Assembly: GCA_001897525.1 (NCBI GenBank)
Contig: MKTB01000030.1
Location: 1-40,541, forward strand
Reading direction: 5' to 3'
Length of the DNA: 40,541 nucleotides
Origin: Bacteroidetes bacterium 43-16
GTDB taxonomy: Bacteria > Bacteroidota > Bacteroidia > Chitinophagales > Chitinophagaceae
The notes beneath the pieces were generated by a model. The model did no database searches. It was not told the DNA's origin and saw only the letters and a program-made list of their open reading frames with translations. Shown here piece after piece: positions 7,880 to 15,766 of this stretch. How positions within the stretch are numbered: the stretch's first letter is position 1; every line of letters begins with the position of its first letter. The position numbers and the translations under genes were made by a program.

Positions 7880-8530
7880 ATGAAAAAAATTGTAATTAAA
7901 TTTAGCTCAATTTTTTGCTGCTTAGTATTTGTTATCAGTTGTAGTTCTAAGCCCGTCGTAAACGAAAACATTAAGGAAAAGGTAGTGGACACTAGCTATA
8001 TAAACGATTCCATAACAAAAGCAAAGAACGTGTTGACCTGTGATACGCCTTATCAATCAGTAGATATTCTTATAATTAATGATAGAACTATTGAAGATGA
8101 GCATTCGAGGTCATTCTATAGTCAAACGGATAAGAATGGTAATATTTTATCAGGGGGCAAGCCTTTTGATTTTCTTACTAAAAAACCTCTTGATCCATTT
8201 TCTACAGTTAAAACAAACAAAGTAAGTCAAAAAGCGTTACACTACTTAACTGCATATATAGATAAGCAATGTGATTGTAAAGATCCATTTCCAAAAGATG
8301 ATTCAATTAGATTTGCGGGAGGATACACTTTTAGATTAATACAAAATGGAAAAACTAAAACCTGTTATGTTTTTCCTGATAATATGGATTCAATGATACA
8401 GTATTTAAAAGGGCTAAGGGAGTGGTTAAAAGATTCAAAATACAAAGAGGAGTTTAAGGATTTGATTGAGTATATTGATTATTCCGAAAAAATAAATAGA
8501 GAGGATAAAGCTCCTAAAATGGTATGGTGA
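7880..8530 (+). CDS. Orphan immunity lipoprotein behind the cassette 5 remnant
   Basis: 216 residues. Lipoprotein signal MKKIVIKFSSIFCCLVFVISC with lipobox VISC. Same family as the lipoproteins at 3573 and 5357: LSGG turn, VSQKALHYLTAYIDKQC, TCYVFPDNMDS, YLKGLREWLKDSKYKEEF. It begins four bases after the stop of the toxin remnant, so it was that toxin's partner. The frame is intact although the toxin is destroyed, which suggests it may still be useful, for example against siblings that keep the toxin. Confidence 0.65.
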   Translation: MKKIVIKFSSIFCCLVFVISCSSKPVVNENIKEKVVDTSYINDSITKAKNVLTCDTPYQSVDILIINDRTIEDEHSRSFYSQTDKNGNILSGGKPFDFLTKKPLDPFSTVKTNKVSQKALHYLTAYIDKQCDCKDPFPKDDSIRFAGGYTFRLIQNGKTKTCYVFPDNMDSMIQYLKGLREWLKDSKYKEEFKDLIEYIDYSEKINREDKAPKMVW

Positions 8531-8620
8531 GTTGGAGGTAAGATAATGCTTTCGCATTATTGTTTTGCAAAATAGAAAATTAAAATACAAAATAATTAAA
8601 CTACTTTTCAGAAACATCAA

Positions 8621-8648
8621 AAACAGGCAATTCGAACATTGCCTGTTT
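8621..8648 (+). terminator. Hairpin between the last lipoprotein gene and the terminal core tip
   Basis: Perfect arms aaacaggcaat (8621-8631) and attgcctgttt (8638-8648) with a 6-base loop, followed by TATTAG. It occupies the same place relative to the core tip as the hairpin at 4370-4399. Plausible weak terminator for the lipoprotein gene. Confidence 0.5.
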
Positions 8649-8661
8649 TATTAGATAATAA

Positions 8662-8847
8662 GTGGGGCATATATTGCGCCCTTACCATGCTATGGGTTGC
8701 AACCCTGCTCTGATGGTGGAACCCTTAGGAATGGCTTACAGACCAAACGCAATGAACATAAAAAATATGATTTTGAGACAGGCAAAAACAGGTGACCTAT
8801 TGAACAACTGTTATATTTTATTCCTTTTCAGCGCTACACACAATTGA
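8662..8847 (+). pseudogene. Vestigial Rhs core tip closing the array
   Basis: Encodes PYHAMGCNPALMVEPLGMAYRPN, a diverged copy of the core tip seen at 720, 2590, 4440 and 6055 (Asp of DPLG changed to Glu), then about 40 unrelated residues. No toxin domain or lipoprotein gene follows. It marks the right-hand end of the cassette array, 142 bases before mutS. From 8848 to 8988 I see no gene. Confidence 0.7.
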
Positions 8848-8970
8848 ATGCTGCAGGAGGCAACTACTATTTATGTACTTCCATTGCTTTAAGGCCTTAA
8901 TACTGAGATACCCTAATTATCTAATCAACAATTGTTGAAAACTCAGGTTCAAAAGCCCCTCACAAAATTG

Positions 8971-8978
8971 TATTTTTG
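8971..8978 (+). promoter_or_regulatory. Possible -7 box (TATTTTTG) before mutS
   Basis: Matches the Bacteroidota -7 consensus TAnnTTTG, but no matching TTG element stands at the right distance upstream and it lies only 10 bases before the ATG, overlapping the region of a possible ribosome site (AGGAG at 8981). Weak. Confidence 0.25.
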
Positions 8979-8988
8979 TTAGGAGATT

Positions 8989-11604
8989 ATGGCAAAGAAA
9001 TCAGCTGCAGAAACCCCCTTAATGAAACAACACGGGGAGATTAAAGCCCGTTATCCCGATGCAATCCTATTGTTCCGGGTGGGCGATTTTTATGAAACGT
9101 TTGGAGCAGATGCGGTGATCGCCGCCAAGGTGCTGGGCATCACCCTGACCAAACGCGCCAATGGCTCTGCTTCCAGCATTGAGCTGGCCGGGTTCCCGCA
9201 TCATGCCCTGGATACCTATTTGCATAAACTGGTGAAGGCCGGTTACCGGGTCGCTATCTGCGATCAGCTGGAAGATCCCAAGACCGTAAAAGGCATAGTC
9301 AAACGTGGTGTTACAGAACTCGTAACCCCCGGTGTAGCCACTAATGACCGCTTACTCGATAATAAAACCAATAATTTCCTGGCAGCCGTTTACCTGGACG
9401 ACAGGGAAAACGGTATTGCCTTCATCGATATCTCCACAGGAGAATGCTTCCTGGCCCAGGGCAACCTGGAATACATGGATAAACTGCTCCAGAGCTTTCA
9501 GCCCTCCGAAGTGCTGATCGCCAAGGGCAAACAAAAAATGTTCAAAGAACACCTGGACCAGAAATATTATACCTATGCCCTGGAAGACTGGATCTACCAG
9601 CATCATTATGCGTATGAATTACTGATCAAACATTTCGATACACAATCCTTAAAAGGCTTTGGTGTGGAAGACTGGACGGCAGCGGTTACCGCTGCAGGTG
9701 CGGCTTTTCACTACTTTAAAGATACCGAGCATCCGCATTTACAGCACCTCACCAACCTGCAGCAGATCCATGCAGGTGCATTTTTATGGATGGACCGTTT
9801 TACCATCCGCAACCTGGAACTGATCTATACGCCTGCAGAGAACGGTGTATCGCTCCTGCAAAGCATGGATGCCACTATAACACCTATGGGTGCCAGGATG
9901 CTCAAGCGCTGGCTCATGTTCCCCCTGGTGGACATCAGGCAGATCCGGGACCGCCACCAGATGGTAGGCGCGCTGATGCAGGATACAGAAAATACAGCCT
10001 CTTTGCGCCAGCACTTAAAAGCCATCGGCGATATTGAGCGCCTGGTAGCCAAAGTACCTTTAAAAAAGATCAGCCCCAGAGAGGTGGTACAGCTGGCCCG
10101 TAGCCTCAAACATACCGATGCGATCAAAGAAATGGCCGCCGGGATCGGGGAAAAAAGCTTAACACAACTGCTCGAGAATATCCAGCTTACGCAGGACGTT
10201 CAGGCAGTCATCGGGCAATACATCAAAGAAGAACCTTCGGTAAGTATCCAGAAAGGAAACGTGATCCAGGACGGACTGGATGAAGAGCTGGATAACCTGA
10301 GGCAGATCGCTTACAACGGGAAAGAATACCTGAACCAGATACAGGAAAAGGAAAGTGCTGCTACCAGCATTCCTTCTCTGAAAATTGCCTTTAATAACGT
10401 ATTCGGCTACTACCTGGAAGTGACGAATACCCATAAAGATAAAGTGCCGGAACATTGGATCAGGAAGCAGACCCTGGCCAATGCAGAACGCTATATTACC
10501 CCGGAATTAAAATCATACGAAGAGAAGATCCTGGGAGCAGAAGAGAAGATCTACGCGCTCGAAGTCCGGCTGTATGATGAACTATTGGATAAACTGCAAC
10601 TGGCCCTGCGCACCATGCAACTCAATGCCCAGATCGTGGCACAGGTCGATTGCCTGCAAAGCCTGGCCCAGATAGCCGTTCAGCACAACTATACACAACC
10701 CGAAATGTGTGAAGAGGCCATCCTCGACATCAAAGACGGTCGTCACCCCGTAATCGAGCAACACCTGCCACCGGGAGAACTGTACATTGCCAATGATGTA
10801 TTCCTGGACCGCGAAGCCCAGCAGATCATCATCCTTACCGGTCCCAATATGAGTGGTAAATCGGCACTGCTGCGCCAGACGGCCCTCATCACCCTTATGG
10901 CACATATGGGCAGCTTTGTACCGGCAAGCGCGGCAAAGATCGGCCTGACGGATAAGATCTTTACCCGCGTAGGCGCTTCAGATAACCTGAGCGGCGGAGA
11001 ATCTACCTTTATGGTGGAGATGAACGAGACCGCCAGCATTGTGAACAACGTATCCTCCCGCAGCCTGGTCTTGCTGGATGAGATCGGCAGAGGTACCAGT
11101 ACCTACGATGGTATTTCCATTGCCTGGTCGATCGTAGAATATATTCAAAAACACCAGACCCGCGCCAAGACCATATTTGCGACCCACTACCATGAGCTCA
11201 ATGAGCTCGAGCATAAGCTCGACCGGGTAAAGAACTATCATATCTCCCATAAAGAGACGGCCCATAAAGTGATCTTCCTGAGAAAGCTGGCACCGGGCGG
11301 CAGCCGCCATAGCTTTGGTATACAAGTGGCTAAAATGGCCGGTATGCCTAATGACCTTACGCGCAGGGCAGAAGAGATCTTGTCTATACTGGAGGAAAAA
11401 GGTAAAGACGAACACAGCACCGGGAATAAAATGAAGAAAGTGCATACCGATACGTTCCAGTTGAATATTTTTGACGGGCTGAGTACCGACCTGAGCCGCA
11501 TCCGCGAGATCCTGTTTGCTACAGATATCAATACCCTTACACCCGTAGAGGCATTGATGAAACTGAATGAATTAAAAGACGTAATAAAAGTATACCAGGA
11601 TTAA
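8989..11604 (+). CDS. mutS: DNA mismatch repair ATPase MutS
   Basis: 871 residues, full length for MutS1. It recognises base mismatches and small loops and, with ATP, recruits MutL. The N-terminal domain has the mismatch-reading GDFYETF (Phe34 and Glu36); the connector, lever and clamp domains follow; the ATPase has Walker A GPNMSGKS (about residue 618), Walker B LVLLDEIGRGTSTYDG (about 692) and the THYHEL motif. AGGAG stands eight bases before the ATG at 8989, unusual among these genes and supporting that start. Loss of MutS raises recombination between diverged repeats in bacteria generally, which is of interest beside the repeat-rich array at 700-8850, but the gene looks intact. Confidence 0.98.
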   Translation: MAKKSAAETPLMKQHGEIKARYPDAILLFRVGDFYETFGADAVIAAKVLGITLTKRANGSASSIELAGFPHHALDTYLHKLVKAGYRVAICDQLEDPKTVKGIVKRGVTELVTPGVATNDRLLDNKTNNFLAAVYLDDRENGIAFIDISTGECFLAQGNLEYMDKLLQSFQPSEVLIAKGKQKMFKEHLDQKYYTYALEDWIYQHHYAYELLIKHFDTQSLKGFGVEDWTAAVTAAGAAFHYFKDTEHPHLQHLTNLQQIHAGAFLWMDRFTIRNLELIYTPAENGVSLLQSMDATITPMGARMLKRWLMFPLVDIRQIRDRHQMVGALMQDTENTASLRQHLKAIGDIERLVAKVPLKKISPREVVQLARSLKHTDAIKEMAAGIGEKSLTQLLENIQLTQDVQAVIGQYIKEEPSVSIQKGNVIQDGLDEELDNLRQIAYNGKEYLNQIQEKESAATSIPSLKIAFNNVFGYYLEVTNTHKDKVPEHWIRKQTLANAERYITPELKSYEEKILGAEEKIYALEVRLYDELLDKLQLALRTMQLNAQIVAQVDCLQSLAQIAVQHNYTQPEMCEEAILDIKDGRHPVIEQHLPPGELYIANDVFLDREAQQIIILTGPNMSGKSALLRQTALITLMAHMGSFVPASAAKIGLTDKIFTRVGASDNLSGGESTFMVEMNETASIVNNVSSRSLVLLDEIGRGTSTYDGISIAWSIVEYIQKHQTRAKTIFATHYHELNELEHKLDRVKNYHISHKETAHKVIFLRKLAPGGSRHSFGIQVAKMAGMPNDLTRRAEEILSILEEKGKDEHSTGNKMKKVHTDTFQLNIFDGLSTDLSRIREILFATDINTLTPVEALMKLNELKDVIKVYQD

Positions 11605-11609
11605 GCATA

Positions 11610-12176
11610 ATGGACTATTTTTTTGAGCAAAGCTATCAGCAACTGATCGCCAGGGAGCGCAACCTTCCTATGGCAGAATATGAACAATGTACCTTCCGTA
11701 ACTGTGATTTCTCCGCTGCCAACCTGAACCGTTTTAAATTCATCGATTGCAAATTCATCGATTGCAACCTGAGTATGGCCTCCCTTGCAGATACCGTCAT
11801 GAACAAGGTGGTCTTTGAGCGTTGCAAGCTTTTGGGACTGCATTGGTTCCAGTGCGACCGCTTCATGTTTGCCGTGTGGTTCAAAGAAAGTGCCCTGTCC
11901 AATAGCTCCTTTTACGGGTTCAATATTAAAAAGACCGTGTTTGAAAAATGCGATCTTAAAGATGTCGACTTTAGCGGTGCCGATATGACGGAATGCAAAT
12001 TAAAAGGCTGTGACCTGCTCCATGCGATGTTTGATAATACCACACTGATCAAGGCAGACCTGAGTACTGCTTTTAATTTTTCCCTAAATCCCAACCTGAA
12101 TAAACTCAAAGGAGCGCAATTCAGCCGGGATAATATAAGCGGACTTTTAGACGTTTTTCAAATTAAAATCGTTTAG
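11610..12176 (+). CDS. Pentapeptide-repeat protein
   Basis: 188 residues, starting five bases after mutS, so probably co-transcribed. The sequence follows the A(D/N)LxF pentapeptide pattern through most of its length (CTFRNCDFSAANLNRFKFIDC..., CDLKDVDFSGADMTECKLKGCDLLHA), predicting a right-handed quadrilateral beta-helix. The tail (NPNLNKLKGAQFS...GLLDVFQIKIV) is of the type found in Qnr/MfpA-like proteins, which bind DNA gyrase. There is no signal peptide. Whether it protects gyrase is not visible from the sequence; many family members have unknown roles. Confidence 0.85.
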   Translation: MDYFFEQSYQQLIARERNLPMAEYEQCTFRNCDFSAANLNRFKFIDCKFIDCNLSMASLADTVMNKVVFERCKLLGLHWFQCDRFMFAVWFKESALSNSSFYGFNIKKTVFEKCDLKDVDFSGADMTECKLKGCDLLHAMFDNTTLIKADLSTAFNFSLNPNLNKLKGAQFSRDNISGLLDVFQIKIV

Positions 12177-12220
12177 ATTTTCCAAAACGGGAATTTCATA
12201 TTAGTTTCGAATCAGATTGT

Positions 12221-12250
12221 AAAGGCTGGATGTTATAGACATCAGCCTTT
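12221..12250 (+). terminator. Hairpin after the pentapeptide gene
   Basis: aaaggctggatgt (12221-12233) pairs with acatcagccttt (12239-12250) with one bulged G, followed by ATTTAT. Placed 44 bases after the stop; plausible terminator of the mutS pair. Confidence 0.5.
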
Positions 12251-12268
12251 ATTTATAAATTGTATATT

Positions 12269-15229
12269 ATGAGTTTTAAATATTTCGCTGCTACACTGCT
12301 GGCTTTCGGAAGCGGGAAGGCCCTGGCCCAGATCCCCTACAAACCTTACTTTCAGCAGCGTGTAGACCATGTGATCCGGGTAGAGCTAGATGATAAAACG
12401 CATTTCCTCTCCGGGGATATGACCATGCATTATACCAATAACTCACCGGATACCCTGGAGTATATTTATATGCACCTTTATCCCAATGCCTATAGCGTAG
12501 ACAACAGTGCCTATTCCAGGCAGTCCGTAGAGAACAGGAGCACACAACATTATTTAGCTAAAAAATCAGACTGGGGATTTATCGACAGCCTGTCCTTTCA
12601 GCAGGACGGCATGAGTGCGAAGATCGTAATGACCAATGATGTCGACATCATCAGGATACTGTTGCCGCAACCGATCCTGCCGGGGCAGAGCAGCGAGATA
12701 AGTACCCCTTTCAGGGTCAAGATACCGAAAACATTCTCCCGTCTGGGCCATGAAGGCAATAGCTACCAGATCTCCCAATGGTTTCCCAAGCCTGCCGTAT
12801 ATGATAAAAACGGCTGGCATCCCATGCCTTATTTAGACCAGGGAGAGTTCTACTCAGAATACGGCTCCTATGACGTAAGCATTACCTTGCCGCAAAACTA
12901 TGTGGTCATGGCAACGGGCAACCTGCAGACCGAATCAGAAGAGCAATGGCTGGATGAAAAAGTAAAGCAGGCCATTGTAGATTCTTTTAAGACCTCCGTT
13001 AAAGGCAAAATTCCCTCTTCCGAAACTAAGAAAACGATCCGTTACACAGAAGATAACATCCATGACTTTGCCTGGTTTGCCGATAAAGCCTGGATGGTGA
13101 GGAAAGATACCGTGGCCGTTCCCGGCAGCGACCTGGTCAGTACCGTATATGCGGCCTACAACCCGGCTTCGCATCAATCCTGGGCTTCATCTGTGAAAGC
13201 CACCAAAGATGCCGTGCGGCTCTATAGCAGGAAAGTAGGTCCTTATCCCTATAGAACCGTCAAGGTGGTGGAAGGCGCTTTAAGTGCCGGAGGCGGGATG
13301 GAATATCCCACCGTTACCGTGATCTCCCCGGGCAATGGCGGTATGAATGATATTGTCGTGATCCATGAAGTAGGGCATAACTGGTTCTATGGCATCCTGG
13401 GTTCCAATGAAAGAATGTATCCCTGGATGGACGAAGGCATCAACAGTTTTTATGAAAAAGTAGTAGTAGATACCGCTGCCAACAAAAAGAAAGGGCCTTT
13501 AGAAGACCTGGAAAGCAGGAGCTATGCCATTACCATGGCTACCCGCCAAAGTATGGCCGCAGGCCTGCCATCGGCAGCGTATACCAATCCTGCCTATGGT
13601 ATTGATGTTTATGGTAAGGCCCCGGCCTACCTGAAATGGCTGCAGGAGTATATGGGAGCAGAGCATTTCGATGCAGCCATGAAAGAATATTTTGATACCT
13701 GGAAATTCAAACACCCGCAACCAGAAGACTTTGCAGCCATGTTTCAAAAACACAGCAGCAAAAGCCTCGACTGGTTTTTTACCACCGGTCTGCATAGCGA
13801 CAAACCGGTTAACTACGCCATAAAAGGAATTAAAAATACACAGGAAGGGAAACTGGTACGCATCAAAAATAAAACAGGCTTTGAAGCCCCGGTAGCGATA
13901 CAGGTAGACAGCAGTGCACAGCTGTACTGGACAGAACCGTTCAAAGGTACTACTACATTGCTGGTCAAAGAGGAGTTTAAAAAAGTACAGATCGCCCCCT
14001 TTATCCCCGATTATTACCTGCCGGATAATAGCAATAAAAGGACCTTTTCTATAAAACCATTAGGCTCCCTCAGCCAGTCGCTGAGCAATAAAATGTTTAT
14101 TGCCCCGGCATTAGGCTATAATGTCTATGACCGGTTTATGCTTGGCCTGAGTTTACATAATGTGCAGATGCCTGAGCGCAGTTTCCAATACTTTTTAGCA
14201 CCCATGTACAGCTTTAAAGCCAATACCATAGTAGGTACAGGCGTAATCAGTAAAGCATTTTACCCCGGTTCCGGCTTGTTCCGCGAGATAGATCTTAACC
14301 TGGAAGGAAAACGTTTTTCTTACAGCAGGACCTTCCTCGAAGATTATGATAACCCCAGACAGCAATACCTTAAAGTGGCCCCCGAGTTGAGGTTTATATT
14401 CCGGAAATCCAACCCGAGAAGCCCGGTGAATCAATACCTTTCTTTAAAAGGATATTATATACAAGAAGGTACTTTTGCATTTGACCAGGTAGACAGTAAT
14501 GTCTATCATCCCCGTAAGGATGGGTACAATACCCATATGTATGGCAGGCTCAGATATGAACTAGAAAACCGCAGAACCTTCAATCCTTTCAGCTTCAGCG
14601 CAGAGGTGCAGGCAGGAGAGACCTTTGCCAAACTGAGTGCTACCGCAGACCTTAAAATTGATTATTTCTATAAAAAGAAAGCCATTTATTTAAGAGCCTT
14701 TGGCGGTAAGATGGTCCACTTCAACAGCGATCCTTCAGACAATAACCGATACAGTTTTGCTGCAACCTATTCCGGCTGGAACGATTACCTGTACGATAAA
14801 ACCTTCCTGGGCCGTAACCTGTCCAATACTTTTGCTGCGCAGCAGATCTATATGCAGGAGGGCGGAATGAAGCTACCCACCTTAATGTATGCCAACCAGA
14901 TAGGCCTGAGTAATGACTGGATGTTTGCCTTTAATGTAAAAGTGGATGTGCCCATAGGCTTGCCGGTCCAGTTGTTCGCAGACTTCCTGACGATTGCAGA
15001 TGCTAAAAATGTAAACCCCAATGGCAGCAAATGGTTATATGATGCCGGTGTATCCTTTACCCTCTTTAAGTTTGCCGATGTGTATATCCCGGTATTGATG
15101 AGTAAAGAATACCAGGATTACAAGACCTCGGTATTGGGTGAAAATGCCTTCTTTAAAACCATTACCTTCAAGTTTGACCTGGACAAGGTTTACTGGGCCA
15201 GGATGCAGCGTAAGCTCTTAGGAATGTAG
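12269..15229 (+). CDS. M1-family metallopeptidase, exported
   Basis: 986 residues from ATG 12269; a TTG nine bases upstream is a less likely start. Signal peptide MSFKYFAATLLAFGSGKALAQ. A beta-rich N-terminal domain (DHVIRVELDDKTHFLSGDMTMHY) is followed by the gluzincin core: GGGMEYPT in place of GAMEN, then HEVGH (His366, Glu367, His370) with Glu389 as third zinc ligand in WMDEG. The C-terminal 350 residues are beta-strand rich with many aromatic residues and resemble an outer-membrane or surface domain, longer than in classical aminopeptidase N. It probably cleaves N-terminal residues from peptides in the envelope; the substrate is unknown. Confidence 0.92.
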   Translation: MSFKYFAATLLAFGSGKALAQIPYKPYFQQRVDHVIRVELDDKTHFLSGDMTMHYTNNSPDTLEYIYMHLYPNAYSVDNSAYSRQSVENRSTQHYLAKKSDWGFIDSLSFQQDGMSAKIVMTNDVDIIRILLPQPILPGQSSEISTPFRVKIPKTFSRLGHEGNSYQISQWFPKPAVYDKNGWHPMPYLDQGEFYSEYGSYDVSITLPQNYVVMATGNLQTESEEQWLDEKVKQAIVDSFKTSVKGKIPSSETKKTIRYTEDNIHDFAWFADKAWMVRKDTVAVPGSDLVSTVYAAYNPASHQSWASSVKATKDAVRLYSRKVGPYPYRTVKVVEGALSAGGGMEYPTVTVISPGNGGMNDIVVIHEVGHNWFYGILGSNERMYPWMDEGINSFYEKVVVDTAANKKKGPLEDLESRSYAITMATRQSMAAGLPSAAYTNPAYGIDVYGKAPAYLKWLQEYMGAEHFDAAMKEYFDTWKFKHPQPEDFAAMFQKHSSKSLDWFFTTGLHSDKPVNYAIKGIKNTQEGKLVRIKNKTGFEAPVAIQVDSSAQLYWTEPFKGTTTLLVKEEFKKVQIAPFIPDYYLPDNSNKRTFSIKPLGSLSQSLSNKMFIAPALGYNVYDRFMLGLSLHNVQMPERSFQYFLAPMYSFKANTIVGTGVISKAFYPGSGLFREIDLNLEGKRFSYSRTFLEDYDNPRQQYLKVAPELRFIFRKSNPRSPVNQYLSLKGYYIQEGTFAFDQVDSNVYHPRKDGYNTHMYGRLRYELENRRTFNPFSFSAEVQAGETFAKLSATADLKIDYFYKKKAIYLRAFGGKMVHFNSDPSDNNRYSFAATYSGWNDYLYDKTFLGRNLSNTFAAQQIYMQEGGMKLPTLMYANQIGLSNDWMFAFNVKVDVPIGLPVQLFADFLTIADAKNVNPNGSKWLYDAGVSFTLFKFADVYIPVLMSKEYQDYKTSVLGENAFFKTITFKFDLDKVYWARMQRKLLGM

Positions 15230-15446
15230 TCGAAAGGACGGTTATTGTCTGTCTTGACTTTCCTGCTTCGACAGGCTCAGCATGACATCTGTTCAACGGG
15301 GTAATTTTTCGCAGTCCTGTCACCCTGATCCCCGTCGAAGGGTTAAGCGCAGTTTGTCATCACGAGCGAATGAATAGAGCTAAGTAATCAATACTGCTCA
15401 TTTTTTCGAGTGAATGAAATATTTCGGGGAATGATCAATCCCCATT

Positions 15447-15539
15447 CGTCATCCCGAGCGTAATGCAATGGAGTCGAGGTATCTTTATTAATTATTATAA
15501 GGAGATTTCTCCGCTCGCTGTCGCTTGGTCGAAATGACG
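15447..15539. mobile_element. MITE-like element with CGTCAT/ATGACG ends
   Basis: 93 bases bounded by cgtcat and atgacg, with inner matching parts cgagcg and cgctcg. Its left part (gagcgtaatgcaatggagtc) recurs at 39652 and, diverged, at 15592 and 30512; its right part (aggagatttctcc...ttggtcgaaatgacg) recurs at 39739-39778. It encodes no protein. Reads as a non-autonomous palindromic element. Confidence 0.6.
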
Positions 15540-15635
15540 TTCGTTGCTCTTTCTCGTGAGGGTGGTCAATGGGTGAGCCTTAGCTCGTCATCCCGGGCGT
15601 AATGCAATGAAGCCGGGGGATATCAATGCCGCATA

Positions 15636-15668
15636 AAACCTATAAGGTTTCAAAAACCTTATAGGTTT
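15636..15668. repeat. Perfect 15-base palindrome, copy 1 of 3
   Basis: aaacctataaggttt, a 3-base spacer caa, then the exact reverse complement. Identical copies lie at 30558-30590 and 39696-39728. A further half-copy (cttataggctt) follows at about 15675. Confidence 0.9.
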
Positions 15669-15714
15669 ACAAATATCTTATAGGCTTACAAATACCGGAA
15701 AGAAAAAACATACT

Positions 15715-15744
15715 AAAAAAGCCCCGGAAGATCCGGGGCTTTTT
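15715..15744 (-). terminator. Rho-independent terminator of the PhaE-like gene
   Basis: aaaaagccccgg (15716-15727) pairs with ccggggcttttt (15733-15744), 5-base loop. On the minus strand the GC stem is followed by a T-run, 23 bases after the stop of the gene at 15767. T-runs on both sides mean it could also act on the plus strand. Confidence 0.85.
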
Positions 15745-15766
15745 GTATCATATACACGAAGTGTAC

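Larger units (their letters stand above)
15230..15714. repeat. Intergenic repeat cluster 1 (REP/MITE-like)
   Basis: 485 bases without a gene. Contains a REP-like unit (tgcttcgacaggctcagc, near 15265), several degenerate copies of gtcatcccgagcg, a complete short element at 15447-15539 and a half element with a perfect palindrome at 15588-15668. Related sequence recurs at 30470-30592 and 39560-39990. Confidence 0.8.

Noticed and set aside
700-8850. Integron-like or transposon-driven cassette capture
   Set aside because: No integrase, attC-like conserved folded site or transposase is seen; the repeats are coding core tips and shared flanks, better explained by homologous recombination.
12260-12268. 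TTG at 12260 as start of the M1 peptidase
   Set aside because: The ATG nine bases on gives a better signal peptide and is the usual codon.
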